Shown piece by piece: positions 44,281 through 53,993 of a stretch of DNA of 64,000 nt; positions within the stretch are counted from its first letter, which is position 1; each line of letters begins with the position of its first letter. Below the pieces are notes generated by a model. That model saw only the letters and a program-made list of their open reading frames with translations, was not told the DNA's origin and did not search any database. A program made the position numbers and the translations under genes. The stretch is from Agrococcus baldri (lineage in GTDB: Bacteria > Actinomycetota > Actinomycetes > Actinomycetales > Microbacteriaceae). Location of the stretch: contig FOZN01000001.1 in the NCBI GenBank assembly GCA_900114805.1, forward strand, positions 434,001-498,000. The letters run 5' to 3'.

Positions 44281-45225
44281 ATGCCGATCGAAGGCACCCG
44301 ACGCTGGGCTTACTTGGGCCTAAGCGCGGCCGCGCTCTTCGCGATCGGATCTCTCGTCGCCGTCACGCTCGTCTCTCAGCAGCGAGAAGTGGGTGCCGAG
44401 AGCGCGGGCGATGCAAGCTCCGCACTACAGGAGCGATACGCCGCCGCCGCGCAAACGATCGAGACCTGGGAAGCTGACCACCAGCAAGCGGTGTGCGACG
44501 TCGCCGGCCGCATCGTGAGCGCCGTTGACATCGAGCAACGAATGGATGCCGCGCTGGAGAGCGCCGCGGTCGTGGCAGACGCGTGGCTCATCATCAACCC
44601 GCCGCCGCGCGCGGCCTTTGAGATAGAACGGGCCGCGACGGCGGAACGCTTCGCAGCCGGATTCACCACAGCCGAGGACCAAGCCGTCGCTGCTCAGTAC
44701 GAAGGCGTCGCGGACGTGGTCGCTGCATGTCTTGCAGAGCCGCCCACGGCACCGCCAGCGATTTCCGCACCGACTCAGTCAGATGTGGAAGCGATCGAGG
44801 CACGGGCGGCTGGACTGGGTGATGCATCTACACCGGATACCGCGCGCCTAGACTCGCTCGAAGCCGCGATCGCAGACTTCTCCCCCGCTCTGCTAGCTGC
44901 AGCGGACGAGGTCGTGAACGTCAATCGACTCTCTACAACACAAGAGCCTGTGCGGACCACTGCTGACTCGTTGCGGTCAGCAACGGATCCGTCGGCGACG
45001 ATCGACGTGCTTGAAGCGCTCACTGCCCATGCGAATGCCGCCCTCGGCCTCCAGGCGGAAATCGAGGCCGAGGACGCTGCGCAGCAGGAGCAGGATCCCG
45101 CACCGCAGCCGCAACCGGCACCGGGTCCGCAGCCGGCGCCGCAGCCGGAGCCGACGCAGCCCGAGCCGACGGACCCCGGAGACGGTGACGTAGGCGACTC
45201 ACCTGTCGACCCCGAGGTGCCGTAG
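44281..45225 (+). CDS. membrane-anchored protein with Pro/Gln/Glu-rich tail, unknown function
   Basis: A 314-residue protein starting at ATG 44281 behind AGAGGA. One membrane segment (residues ~12-33) is followed by an Ala-rich, largely helical outer region with two isolated Cys (in AVCDVAG and VAACLAEPP) that could form a disulfide. It ends in a ~45-residue tail of PQP/PEP-type repeats and Asp/Pro, typical of a cell-wall-spanning spacer. It is divergent from the phosphatase/kinase operon. No family recognised; probably an envelope protein. Confidence 0.65.
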   Translation: MPIEGTRRWAYLGLSAAALFAIGSLVAVTLVSQQREVGAESAGDASSALQERYAAAAQTIETWEADHQQAVCDVAGRIVSAVDIEQRMDAALESAAVVADAWLIINPPPRAAFEIERAATAERFAAGFTTAEDQAVAAQYEGVADVVAACLAEPPTAPPAISAPTQSDVEAIEARAAGLGDASTPDTARLDSLEAAIADFSPALLAAADEVVNVNRLSTTQEPVRTTADSLRSATDPSATIDVLEALTAHANAALGLQAEIEAEDAAQQEQDPAPQPQPAPGPQPAPQPEPTQPEPTDPGDGDVGDSPVDPEVP

Positions 45226-45227
45226 CC

Positions 45228-45380
45228 CTACGCCGCCTCCCGCTGCTCGCGCCACATCATGTCGCAACTGACGCAGTGGAGGAGGCCGTCAGCGGGGCGA
45301 ACGCGTGGAGCGCGCAGTTCGCAGAGCGGGCACTCGCTGGTCTCGTACTCGACACCATTGTCGAGCGTGTAGATGGTCAT
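45228..45380 (-). CDS. small zinc-ribbon-like protein
   Basis: 50 residues: MTIYTLDNGVEYET followed by CPLC and, about 20 residues later, CVSC, two knuckles able to bind one zinc. Upstream TACAGAAT 10-15 bp before ATG 45380 looks like a -10 element, so the transcript may be leaderless; the longer frame to 45458 has no support. It ends 2 bp from the convergent gene. Function unknown; the pattern resembles small actinobacterial zinc-ribbon proteins. Confidence 0.6.
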   Translation of the reverse strand: MTIYTLDNGVEYETSECPLCELRAPRVRPADGLLHCVSCDMMWREQREAA

Positions 45381-45485
45381 ACCGACATTCTGTAACAGCG
45401 GTCGCAATACTCGCGCACGACGCGCCTCAGCATTGCGGACGGATGTCCTCAGCCCCACCCGAACCTCGCCGATTACGATCGATCC

Positions 45486-46280
45486 ATGCGCCGTCTGACG
45501 CCCGCCCTCGCCCCGCTGATCCTCGCCGGCCTGCTACTCACCGGCTGCACATCGTCCGGCGCCTCCACCGGGACCCCGCCAGCCGCCGAGCCAGCCGCGA
45601 CGTCGACGACCGGCACCGAATCGGCGACCGAGCCCGCCGCATCCGCCGACACTGCAGCGGCGGCTGTGCCCGAGTGCGACGGCATCCCGTTCGAGTCTGG
45701 AGCGGTCATTCCGGGTGAGCAGCTCGGCGAGTGCATGGCTGCGGCGATGCTCGCTGCCGGCTCGGGCACGCATCGCGTCGACTCGAGCGACGGCACGTCG
45801 TCCACCGTGCAGTTCGAATGGACGCCGCAGTTCTCGATGAGCGCTGACGGCGATTTGCCAATGGTGGTGCGCGGCGAAAACGGATGGGCGATGCTGCCGG
45901 AGAGCGGCTGGGTGCAGGCCGACGAGGGATCGACCGACCCGCAGGTGGTGCTCGCCACCGCCGCGGTGAACCTCACCCGCGTCTTCGGCGACCCGCGCAC
46001 ACTCGGCGCGGCCATGGCGCAGAGCGACTGGCGCGTGGTCGACGAGACCTCCGTGCCTGCGACGGACGCGGTGGCGGATGTCGCCTGGCAGCTCGAGCCC
46101 GCCGGCGCGTTCTCGATGCTGGGCATCGCCATCACCGACTACCAGCTGTGGCTCGGCAACGACTACCTCGGCGCCTACGCGGTCGGCACGGCGGCGGTCG
46201 GCGACATCTCGGCGACCACCAGCAACACCTTCCTGCAGTGGGGCGAGCCGGTCGAGATCCCGGACCCGACGCAGTTGTGA
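45486..46280 (+). CDS. lipoprotein of unknown function
   Basis: 264 residues. Signal peptide MRRLTPALAPLILAGLLLTG ends in the lipobox LLTGC with the lipidated Cys at residue 21. A Thr/Ala/Ser/Pro-rich linker (to ~60) leads to a beta-rich domain with the pattern HRVDSSDGTSSTVQFEW, which recalls LppX/LprG- or DUF-type outer surface proteins only in general shape. Outer face of the membrane. Followed by galE at 47 bp on the same strand. Confidence 0.75.
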   Translation: MRRLTPALAPLILAGLLLTGCTSSGASTGTPPAAEPAATSTTGTESATEPAASADTAAAAVPECDGIPFESGAVIPGEQLGECMAAAMLAAGSGTHRVDSSDGTSSTVQFEWTPQFSMSADGDLPMVVRGENGWAMLPESGWVQADEGSTDPQVVLATAAVNLTRVFGDPRTLGAAMAQSDWRVVDETSVPATDAVADVAWQLEPAGAFSMLGIAITDYQLWLGNDYLGAYAVGTAAVGDISATTSNTFLQWGEPVEIPDPTQL

Positions 46281-46326
46281 CGCGCGCCGCATAGGCTGGC
46301 CCGGCACCCCAGACACAGGAGAACCC

Positions 46327-47337
<1,011 letters not shown>

Positions 47338-47414
47338 ACTGCCCGGGGCGAGTGGACGCATCCTCTCGTCTTTGCACCCTCGACGTTCTCAGGCGACGGG
47401 TGCATGCTGGCGGC

Positions 47415-48008
47415 ATGGCTGACACCTACCACCACGAACCCCCGTACACGATCGGCGTCATCTGCGGCAGCATCGCGGCCTCGTCGATCAACCGTCGACT
47501 CGCGAACGCGCTCATCAAGCTCGCGCCCGAGGCGCTGCAGTGCTCGTTCATCGAGATCGACACGCTCGATCTCTACGATCGCGACCGCGACGGCGACTAC
47601 CCGCCCGAGGCAGTCGCGCTGAAGCAGTCGATCCTCGACGCCGACGGCATCCTCATCGTCACTCCCGAGTACAACCGCTCGATCCCCGGTGCGCTGAAGA
47701 ACGCCATCGACTGGGCCTCGCGCCCCTACGGCGAGAACGCGCTGAGCCGCAAGCCCGTCGGCATCATCGGCGCCTCACCCGGCGGCATCGGCACCGCCGT
47801 CGGCCAGCAGCACCTCAAGGCCATCCTCTCCTTCTGCAACGCCCCGATGATGAACGAGATCGAGGCGTACATCACCTTCAAGGAGGAGGACTACGCCGAG
47901 GACGACACCGTCACGAACGAGTCGACCAGGGAGTTCCTGCAGACCTACATGCACACCTTCGATGACTTCGTGCGGCGGGTGCTGACCGTCCTTCCGCAGC
48001 AGGGCTGA
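47415..48008 (+). CDS. NADPH-dependent FMN reductase
   Basis: A 197-residue flavodoxin-fold reductase: GVICGSIAASSINRRLANAL (FMN phosphate loop), TPEYNRSIPGALKNAIDWAS (the diagnostic PEYN block) and GASPGGIGTAVGQQHL. It is related to chromate/quinone/azo reductases and works as a cytoplasmic dimer. Start ATG 47415; the longer frame at 47295 overlaps the end of galE and is rejected. No close functional link to its neighbours. Confidence 0.9.
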   Translation: MADTYHHEPPYTIGVICGSIAASSINRRLANALIKLAPEALQCSFIEIDTLDLYDRDRDGDYPPEAVALKQSILDADGILIVTPEYNRSIPGALKNAIDWASRPYGENALSRKPVGIIGASPGGIGTAVGQQHLKAILSFCNAPMMNEIEAYITFKEEDYAEDDTVTNESTREFLQTYMHTFDDFVRRVLTVLPQQG

Positions 48009-48044
48009 GGCGGCTCAGCCCGAGAGCACGGCTTATCCAACGGG

Positions 48045-48719
48045 TTATGCCCCGGATCCGGCAGCACGTGGCCCGGCCAGAGCGACGAGGCTTGTCGCGA
48101 TTCGCGCGACATGCCTGTCGATCGCGTCAGCCGATCGGCGATAGACATCTGCAGACCTCCGATACGGATCCTCAACGTCGAGCGTCCCGCTGAGCCGTGC
48201 CAAGTCGCGCCCGTGGTCTGCAGCATTGACAACCCGGCGCATGAACGCTGCGAAGCCGTCAGCACCGAGTGGCGGGATCTGGTGCAGCGTCGGGTCGCAC
48301 GCGAGTCGGTCGATGACGGCGCTGAACTCGCCGAGTTTGAACACCCGCTCAGCATCGCGCGGTGCCAATCGCTGGACTTCGCCTCGGTGGGAGCGTTCCA
48401 TCGTGAGCACCAGATCGGCGGCGGCGACGTCCCGCCTGCGGAGTTGCTGCGCACGGTGAGCCTCGGCATCCCGCGCGCCGAGCCGGGCGGCTTCGATGGC
48501 CGAGTAGGGATCCATCGGCGCAGCCACCAACGCGTGCGTGCCGGCACTGGTTACCTCGAGCGCCGCGATGGTCGAGCGGCCGAACGCTGCCGGAACGCGG
48601 GCGCGCACCAATTGTTCGCCCAGCGGAGAGCGGCAGATGTTTCCGGTGCAGACGACGAGGACGCGGAAGACGCCTGCGGGTCTGCGGTTCGAAGGAACCC
48701 ACCGGACGGGAAATGTCAC
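48045..48719 (-). CDS. second low-molecular-weight protein tyrosine phosphatase
   Basis: 224 residues, GTG start at 48719. P-loop VCTGNICRSPLGE (C-x5-R-S), middle block VLTMERSHRGEV and general-acid segment VEDPYRRS. It is clearly paralogous to the Wzb-like protein at 43503-44171 along its length (for example VPAAFGRSTI versus IPAAFGRTTI). It lies 4.5 kb from the kinase and next to a degenerate paralogue. It probably regulates the same or another tyrosine-phosphorylated protein. Confidence 0.88.
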   Translation of the reverse strand: MTFPVRWVPSNRRPAGVFRVLVVCTGNICRSPLGEQLVRARVPAAFGRSTIAALEVTSAGTHALVAAPMDPYSAIEAARLGARDAEAHRAQQLRRRDVAAADLVLTMERSHRGEVQRLAPRDAERVFKLGEFSAVIDRLACDPTLHQIPPLGADGFAAFMRRVVNAADHGRDLARLSGTLDVEDPYRRSADVYRRSADAIDRHVARIATSLVALAGPRAAGSGA

Positions 48720-48871
48720 GAAATCAGATTACGAGCGGGGTGCCCGCCTCGTCTTCGATTCAGGCGGCACCTCGCTCAGCAGATGCTCAGGAAATGGGGG
48801 ACATAGCGCTTCGGCGCCCGTGAGCGCGCGTCGATGCCGGGCGAGGGCGACAAAAATACCCTCGTCGTGCC

Positions 48872-49435
48872 TCAGTTCGAGAGCGCCTGCCCGATCGCGA
48901 GCTCGCCGATCGCGCGAGCGAGCCGGGGCGCATACTCCTCGGCAGTGTTGGCGCGCCGCGGTGCGCGGATGGGCGTGTGCAGCAGCCCTCGCACCCCGCA
49001 GGCGACGGCGATGACGCTGCGCGAGAAGGCCGGCAGGCCGCGCTCGAGGATCGACACGACCGCGCGCCCGTAGGCGGAGTTCGCGACCGTCTCGAGCGTC
49101 AGCGTGAGCTCCTCGAGGGTGAAGATGCGGTGCCGCACCAGCAGCGGTCGGTGGAGGCCGTGCAGGTGCTCGGCGTCGCGGCCGACGATCAGCTCGGCCG
49201 TGCGGCACAGCGCCCGCTGCGCCCTGGGCGAGCGCACAAGCGCGAGGTCGAGCTCGCGCACCTGCACGGCGTCCGCGAACTTCGTGCCCCCGAGCACCGC
49301 GGCCAGCTCGTCGACGACCAGCTCGATGACGCGCTGCGAGCGCTCGACATCGCCGTCGTAGACAGCGAGCACATGCACGATGGGCTCGGAGGCGCGCAGC
49401 TTGGGGGTACGAGCACGAAAAGGCACGTATTCCAT
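48872..49435 (-). CDS. LMW-PTP-like protein lacking the catalytic Cys (pseudophosphatase candidate)
   Basis: 187 residues. The first strand and P-loop region read VLAVYDGDVERSQ where the paralogues have VLVVCTGNICRSP, so the Cys nucleophile is Tyr but the Arg-Ser survive at the same spacing. Later, AELIVGRDAEHLHGLHRPLL and RHRIFTLEEL follow the paralogue blocks DLILGMGREHRAAA and RVFTLIEF. The DPY general-acid segment is missing. The frame is intact with normal codon use, so it is probably expressed and may bind rather than cleave phosphotyrosine proteins. The homology is my manual alignment. Confidence 0.65.
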   Translation of the reverse strand: MEYVPFRARTPKLRASEPIVHVLAVYDGDVERSQRVIELVVDELAAVLGGTKFADAVQVRELDLALVRSPRAQRALCRTAELIVGRDAEHLHGLHRPLLVRHRIFTLEELTLTLETVANSAYGRAVVSILERGLPAFSRSVIAVACGVRGLLHTPIRAPRRANTAEEYAPRLARAIGELAIGQALSN

Positions 49436-49467
49436 CGTAGGCAGACGTGTGCCCCGCCGAGCCGCGC

Positions 49468-50748
49468 TCAGGTCAAGATCTGCTCAGGGAGCGGCGCCAG
49501 CAGCTCCTCGACCAGGGCCGCTGCCCGCTCCGCTCCCCCGAGCGCCGCGAACTCCGCCGCGATCACCCGCGCGCGCTCCCGGAACGCCGGCTCCTGCAGC
49601 ACCCGTCGCACGGCGTTCCTGACCCGGATGGGTCGTGGCCGCCCCGTGCGCAGGTCGAGCCCCGCGCCCGACCAGGCGACGCGTGCGGCGATCTCGGGCT
49701 TGTCCAGCGTGCCCCCGGCGACCACCAGCGGCACGCCGGCTGCCAGCATCTCCAGCACGCCACCCCATCCGCCATTGGTCACCCCGACCGCCACATGCGG
49801 CAGCACCGCCGAGAACGGCACGAAGTCGACCAGCCGCGCGTTCGCGGGCACATGCTCGGCGGTGCTGCGGCCGGCAGTGGTGCCGATCACCCGCACCTGC
49901 TCGTGGGTGAGGGCGAACAGGGTCGGCTCGAGCAGCTCGACCGGATCGGTGTCGACCATGCCCTGCGTGACCAGCACGATCGGGCGCGGCTCGACGGCGA
50001 GCGTCTCCGCCCACAGCGGCGGGGCGCCGAGCGTCGCCGCGCGCGGCTGCAGGTGCCCGACGAACTCCACCCGCGCCGGCAGGTCGCTGCGCGGGAACTC
50101 GAGCGAGGCCGAGCCGGTCGCGATCACCAGCTGCCGCGAGTAGATCGCCTCGGCGAAGTGCCGCCCGTTCTCGAGCCCGAGCTGCGCGCGCAGGGCGCGG
50201 TACTCGCGATCGGCCCGCTCGCCGAGGTGCGGCGCGAACGCCCGCAGCAACCGGTCGCGCAGCCTGCCGCTGATGCCCCTGCCCGGCTGCAGGCCCATGC
50301 CGGGCGGCGGCAGATCGCGGCTCGGCATCGTCAGCGGCACCAGCGAGAGCGTCGCCCACGGCAGCCCCAGCAGCTCGGCCGCCAGCCCCGTGCCGACCGA
50401 CATCACGTCGCCCACCAGCGCGTCGAACGGGTGCCGCCGGTGCGCCGCCAGGATGTCCTCCACCTGGCTCATCGCGGTGTCGAGGAAGAGGTGGTGCAGC
50501 CGGCTCTGCGAGCCGCGCGCGCCGGGCTCGCCGGCGCCCGGCAGCGCGTCGATCAGCTCCTGCTCCTGGATCTCGTGCGCATCTCGCCACAGCACCGTCT
50601 CGCACCCAAGCTCGTCGAACGCATCCGCATACCTCGCCCCCGTGTAGGCGGTGACGCGGTGCCCGCGCTCGACGAGCGCGGCGGCGACCGCCGTCATGGG
50701 CCGAGCGTGACCTGCAAGCGGCAGTGCAGTCACGAGCAGGTGTGCCAC
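49468..50748 (-). CDS. GT1-family glycosyltransferase (UGT/macrolide glycosyltransferase-like)
   Basis: A 426-residue GT-B enzyme. N-terminal LPLAGHARPMTAVAAALVERG; C-terminal donor site VGVTNGGWGGVLEMLAAGVP and VVAGGTLDKPEIAARVAWSG, the UGT-type signature region. It is likely to glycosylate a small hydrophobic molecule (lipid, carotenoid, antibiotic) rather than a polymer. I start at GTG 50748 (VAHLLVTALPL); no strong ribosome site. It stands alone, divergent from the PLP enzyme gene. Confidence 0.85.
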   Translation of the reverse strand: MAHLLVTALPLAGHARPMTAVAAALVERGHRVTAYTGARYADAFDELGCETVLWRDAHEIQEQELIDALPGAGEPGARGSQSRLHHLFLDTAMSQVEDILAAHRRHPFDALVGDVMSVGTGLAAELLGLPWATLSLVPLTMPSRDLPPPGMGLQPGRGISGRLRDRLLRAFAPHLGERADREYRALRAQLGLENGRHFAEAIYSRQLVIATGSASLEFPRSDLPARVEFVGHLQPRAATLGAPPLWAETLAVEPRPIVLVTQGMVDTDPVELLEPTLFALTHEQVRVIGTTAGRSTAEHVPANARLVDFVPFSAVLPHVAVGVTNGGWGGVLEMLAAGVPLVVAGGTLDKPEIAARVAWSGAGLDLRTGRPRPIRVRNAVRRVLQEPAFRERARVIAAEFAALGGAERAAALVEELLAPLPEQILT

Positions 50749-50863
50749 TTGGCAACGGTACGCCCGTCTTCGGCAACCTTGAGAGGACTTGTGGAACAAC
50801 GTTACGGGTCTTGAGCGTCATGCGCGGCCGCTGAGGTGGCGCACCAGATGACAGAGTGTCGCC

Positions 50864-52141
50864 ATGAGCCTCGACGTCGCAGCGCTGCGCACCCAGTTCC
50901 CCTCGCTCGCCTCCGGCCTGGCCCACTTCGACGGGCCGGGCGGCACGCAGACGCCCGCGGTCGTGGGCGAGGCGATCGCCCGCACCATCACCGGGCCACT
51001 GTCGAACCGCGGCACGCTGTCGCTCAGCGAGCGCAACGCCGACGACGCCGTCACCGCCTTCCGCAGCGCCTTCGCCGACCTGCTGGGCGCCACGCCGCGC
51101 GGCATCGTCTACGGGCGCAGCGCCACGCAGATCGCCTACGACGTCTCGCGGATGCTCGCCAAGACCTGGCAGCCCGGCGACGAGGTGGTCGTCACCCAGC
51201 TCGACCACGACTCGAACGTGCGACCGTGGATCCAGGCGGCGGATGCGGTGGGTGCCGTCGTGCGCTGGCTGCCGCTGAATGCGGCGACGGCCGAGCTCGA
51301 CCTCAGCGCGCTCGACGAGATCGTGAACGAGCGCACCCGCCTGGTGGCGGTGACCGCCGCCTCCAACCTGCTCGGCACGAAGCCGCCGGTGGCACGCATC
51401 GCGGCGCGGGCGCACGAGGTGGGGGCGCTCGTCTACGTCGACGGCGTGCACTACGCGGCCCACGCATCCGTCGACACGGCCGCGCTGGGCGCCGACTTCT
51501 TCGTCTGCTCGCCCTACAAGCTCTACGGCCCGCACTGCGCGGCGCTCGCCGCCGACCCGGCGCTGCTCGAGACGCTGCAGCCCGACAAGCTGCTGCCCTC
51601 GACCAACGAGGTGCCGGAGCGGTTCGAGCTCGGCACGCTGCCGTACGAGATCATGGCCGGCGCGACCGCCGCGGTCGACTTCATCGCGAGCCTCGCGCCC
51701 GCCTCGCCCACGAGCGGCGCCGACGCGGGCGCCGCCGGCGCGCGCGGCCCCTCCGGGAGTTCCACCGACGAGCGCCCCCGCCGCGAGCGCCTGATCGCAG
51801 CCAACGAGGCGATCGACGAGCACGAGCTGCGGCTGCGCGGCCGCATCGAGGAGGGCCTCGCCGGCTTCGGCGACCGCGTCACGCTGCACTCGGTGGCGCG
51901 CGAGCGCACCTCCACGCTGTTCTTCACCTTCGCCGACCGCGACCCGGTCGACGCCACCCGCTTCCTCGCCGAGCGTGACATCGTCGCACCCGCCGGCAGC
52001 TTCTACGCGCACGAGACCTTCGCGGCGCTGCAGCGCGGGCTCGGGCTGACAGCCGAGGCGGGCGTGCGCGTGGGACTCGCGCCGTACAACGACGACGCCG
52101 AGATCGACCGGCTGCTGGCGGGGCTGGCCGACTTCCTGTGA
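50864..52141 (+). CDS. class V aminotransferase / cysteine desulfurase-like PLP enzyme
   Basis: 425 residues. Start ATG 50864. Conserved points: FDGPGGTQTP at the N-terminus, HDSNVRPW (PLP stacking His), VDGVHYAAH (Asp for the pyridine ring) and CSPYKLYGPH with the PLP lysine. The region around residues 285-305 is an Ala/Gly/Ser-rich insert, probably a surface loop. Family members cleave cysteine or selenocysteine or act as kynureninase-like enzymes; the closest type is the NifS-like CsdA group without a Fe-S context. Coupled (GTGA) to a small AraC-type regulator. Confidence 0.8.
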   Translation: MSLDVAALRTQFPSLASGLAHFDGPGGTQTPAVVGEAIARTITGPLSNRGTLSLSERNADDAVTAFRSAFADLLGATPRGIVYGRSATQIAYDVSRMLAKTWQPGDEVVVTQLDHDSNVRPWIQAADAVGAVVRWLPLNAATAELDLSALDEIVNERTRLVAVTAASNLLGTKPPVARIAARAHEVGALVYVDGVHYAAHASVDTAALGADFFVCSPYKLYGPHCAALAADPALLETLQPDKLLPSTNEVPERFELGTLPYEIMAGATAAVDFIASLAPASPTSGADAGAAGARGPSGSSTDERPRRERLIAANEAIDEHELRLRGRIEEGLAGFGDRVTLHSVARERTSTLFFTFADRDPVDATRFLAERDIVAPAGSFYAHETFAALQRGLGLTAEAGVRVGLAPYNDDAEIDRLLAGLADFL

Positions 52142-52548
52142 CGCCCGTGCCCACCGATGACGACCGCCGCGCCATCGTCGCGATGCGGCACGTGCGCGAC
52201 CGCATCGACCGCGAGTTCGACCGGCCGCTGAACGTCGAGGCGCTCGCCGCCGGCGCCCACATGTCGGCGGGGCAGCTGAGCCGCGAGTTCGCCCGCATCT
52301 ACGGCGAACCGCCCTACAGCTACCTGATGACCCGCCGCATCGAGCGGGCGATGACGCTGCTGCGCCGCGGCGACCTGTCGGTCACCGAGGTCTGCTTCGC
52401 GGTCGGCTACGGCTCGCTGGGCACCTTCAGCACCCGTTTCAGCGAGCTCGTCGGCGTCTCCCCCAGCGCCTACAGGCGCGACCACTCGCAGGCCGCCGCG
52501 GGCATCCCCGCGTGCCTGGCGAAGCAGGTGACCCGACCCATCCGGTGA
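52138..52548 (+). CDS. short AraC-type regulator (DNA-binding domain only)
   Basis: A 136-residue protein made up almost entirely of the AraC/XylS double helix-turn-helix: VEALAAGAHMSAGQLSREF, YSYLMTRRIERAMTLLRRG, VCFAVGYGSLGTFSTRF. The usual N-terminal ligand domain is absent, as in SoxS/MarA-like proteins. GTG 52138 overlaps the stop of the PLP-enzyme gene by four bases. It may control that operon; no operator can be pointed to. Confidence 0.82.
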   Translation: MTPVPTDDDRRAIVAMRHVRDRIDREFDRPLNVEALAAGAHMSAGQLSREFARIYGEPPYSYLMTRRIERAMTLLRRGDLSVTEVCFAVGYGSLGTFSTRFSELVGVSPSAYRRDHSQAAAGIPACLAKQVTRPIR

Positions 52549-52557
52549 GTCGCTCGC

Positions 52558-53028
52558 TCAGGGCCCGCAGGGCACGCGCGGTTCGTCGGCCGGCGGCGAA
52601 CCGCCGCCGAGCTGGTGCCAGCGCTCTTCGATGGTCAGGTGCCGGTCCTCCACCGCTTCCGTGATGAGGTAGGCGAGATCGGGCCGACCCATCCGCTTGG
52701 CGTAGAAGGCGAGCGCCACCTCGTCGAAGTCGGCGTGCACGCCCTTGCCGATCACCCAGAGCGGTGCGCGGGGGTTCCTCGGGATGATGCGCTGCAGGGT
52801 GGGATTGCTGGTCGTCATGAAGAGCGCTTCGAGCAGCGACGTCGACACGAGTGGCGAGACAGCCGCGGCGTGCAGCACGCTCCGGTCGCCCTCGCGGAGG
52901 ATGCGCACCTCGAACTCGGTCGTGACCGGCAGCTTGCGAGAGGCCCCGCGCAGGCGCGCGCGGTCAGCCCGGGTCGACAGGACGGCAGTGATCGCGCCGG
53001 TCACGGTCTCGGTGTCAGTCAGCGTCAC
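52558..53028 (-). CDS. hypothetical protein under TetR-type control
   Basis: 156 residues, GTG 53028 with AGGAG seven bases upstream. It is soluble, with no metal or nucleotide motif I recognise. The middle (residues ~60-100) has SLLEALFMTTSNPTLQRIIP, and the C-terminal third is helical (ALAFYAKRMGRPDLAYLITEAV). It is divergent from the tetR gene with twin operators between, so it is the likely target gene of that regulator. Function unknown. Confidence 0.65.
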   Translation of the reverse strand: MTLTDTETVTGAITAVLSTRADRARLRGASRKLPVTTEFEVRILREGDRSVLHAAAVSPLVSTSLLEALFMTTSNPTLQRIIPRNPRAPLWVIGKGVHADFDEVALAFYAKRMGRPDLAYLITEAVEDRHLTIEERWHQLGGGSPPADEPRVPCGP

Positions 53029-53091
53029 GGTCTCGCTCCTTCTGCTCTCCTGTGCGACGGCCCACTCCGCTGCGGCACGACGGCGGGCGCT

Positions 53092-53129
53092 GCTTACAGT
53101 GTAAGCACATATCGGCTTACAGCGTAAGC
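53092..53129. promoter_or_regulatory. twin TetR-type operators
   Basis: GCTTACAGTGTAAGC (53092-53106, perfect palindrome around G) and GCTTACAGCGTAAGC (53115-53129, arms GCTTAC/GTAAGC), centres 23 bp apart. They lie between the hypothetical gene (start 53028, minus) and tetR (start 53220, plus), the classical place for autoregulation and control of the divergent gene. Confidence 0.8.
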
Positions 53130-53219
53130 AGCGATACGGTGTGCGGGCGCGGAGGTTGCCGGCGCGGCTCGGGCCGCACTGGGATGCCGAGCCGTGGAGT
53201 ACGCCGAGGAGGGCTGAAG

Positions 53220-53921
53220 ATGATGCACCAGGAGCAGCACCCGGCGCCCGCGCCGACGCGCCGGCTCAGCCGCGAGGCGATCATCGACACGGCCCTGGCG
53301 CAGATCGATCGCTCCGGCGCGCAGAGCCTGTCGATGCGGTCGCTCGCCCAAGAGCTCGGGGTCGAGGCGATGTCGCTCTACCGCTACGTGGAGGGCAAGG
53401 ACGATCTGCTCGAGCGTGTCGTCGAGCAGCTCATGGGCGACATGACCTCGCGGCTCGATGCCGACCTCACCGAGCACTGGCAGGGCTTCCTGCAAGCGCT
53501 CGCCAACGAGGTCCGCCGCCTCGCGGTCGAGCATCCGAAGGCGTTCCCGCTCGTCGCCACCCGTCCGCCGGCAGCGCCGTGGCTGCGCCCGCCGCTGCGC
53601 AGCGTCGAACTCGTCAACACCTTCCTCAGCACCCTGCTCGGCTTCGGATTCACCGACGAGCAGGCCGTGCACACCTACCGCTCGTTCAGCAGCTTCCTGC
53701 TCGGCCAGCTGCTGCTCGAGGCCTCCGTGCGCGGCGTCGACCCCGTCGACACGCCGTTCGACGACGCCGACCCCAGCGGCGACGACGACGAGTCGACGCT
53801 GGCCGACGCGCCCCAAGTGCTGCGGCTCCGGCCGCTGCTGAGCGAAGACCGCAGCGAGGCAGAGTTCGAGACCGCGCTCGAAGCCGTGCTCGACCGACTC
53901 GCGCGCGACCTCGCGCAGTGA
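53220..53921 (+). CDS. TetR-family transcriptional regulator
   Basis: 233 residues, starting at ATG 53220 (or 53223) behind GAGGAGGG. The N-terminal HTH is LSREAIIDTALAQIDRSGAQ and MRSLAQELGVEAMSLYRYV, close to TetR-class-C-terminal proteins that repress efflux or catabolic genes. A helical ligand domain follows (residues ~70-225) with an acidic linker DDADPSGDDDES. Likely binds the twin palindromes 90-130 bp upstream. The longer frame from 53052 runs through those operators and is rejected. Confidence 0.9.
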   Translation: MMHQEQHPAPAPTRRLSREAIIDTALAQIDRSGAQSLSMRSLAQELGVEAMSLYRYVEGKDDLLERVVEQLMGDMTSRLDADLTEHWQGFLQALANEVRRLAVEHPKAFPLVATRPPAAPWLRPPLRSVELVNTFLSTLLGFGFTDEQAVHTYRSFSSFLLGQLLLEASVRGVDPVDTPFDDADPSGDDDESTLADAPQVLRLRPLLSEDRSEAEFETALEAVLDRLARDLAQ

Positions 53922-53993
53922 CCGAGCGCATCCGCCCCACCTCGTCAGGATCGAAGAAGCGCCACGGGGCCGATGCGGCCTAGCGTTGCGGCC

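Noticed and set aside
49484-52012. 842-residue minus-strand open frame across two genes
   Set aside because: It runs antisense to the PLP-enzyme gene and out of frame through the GT1 glycosyltransferase; Arg/Ala/Gly-rich composition typical of GC-rich shadow frames.
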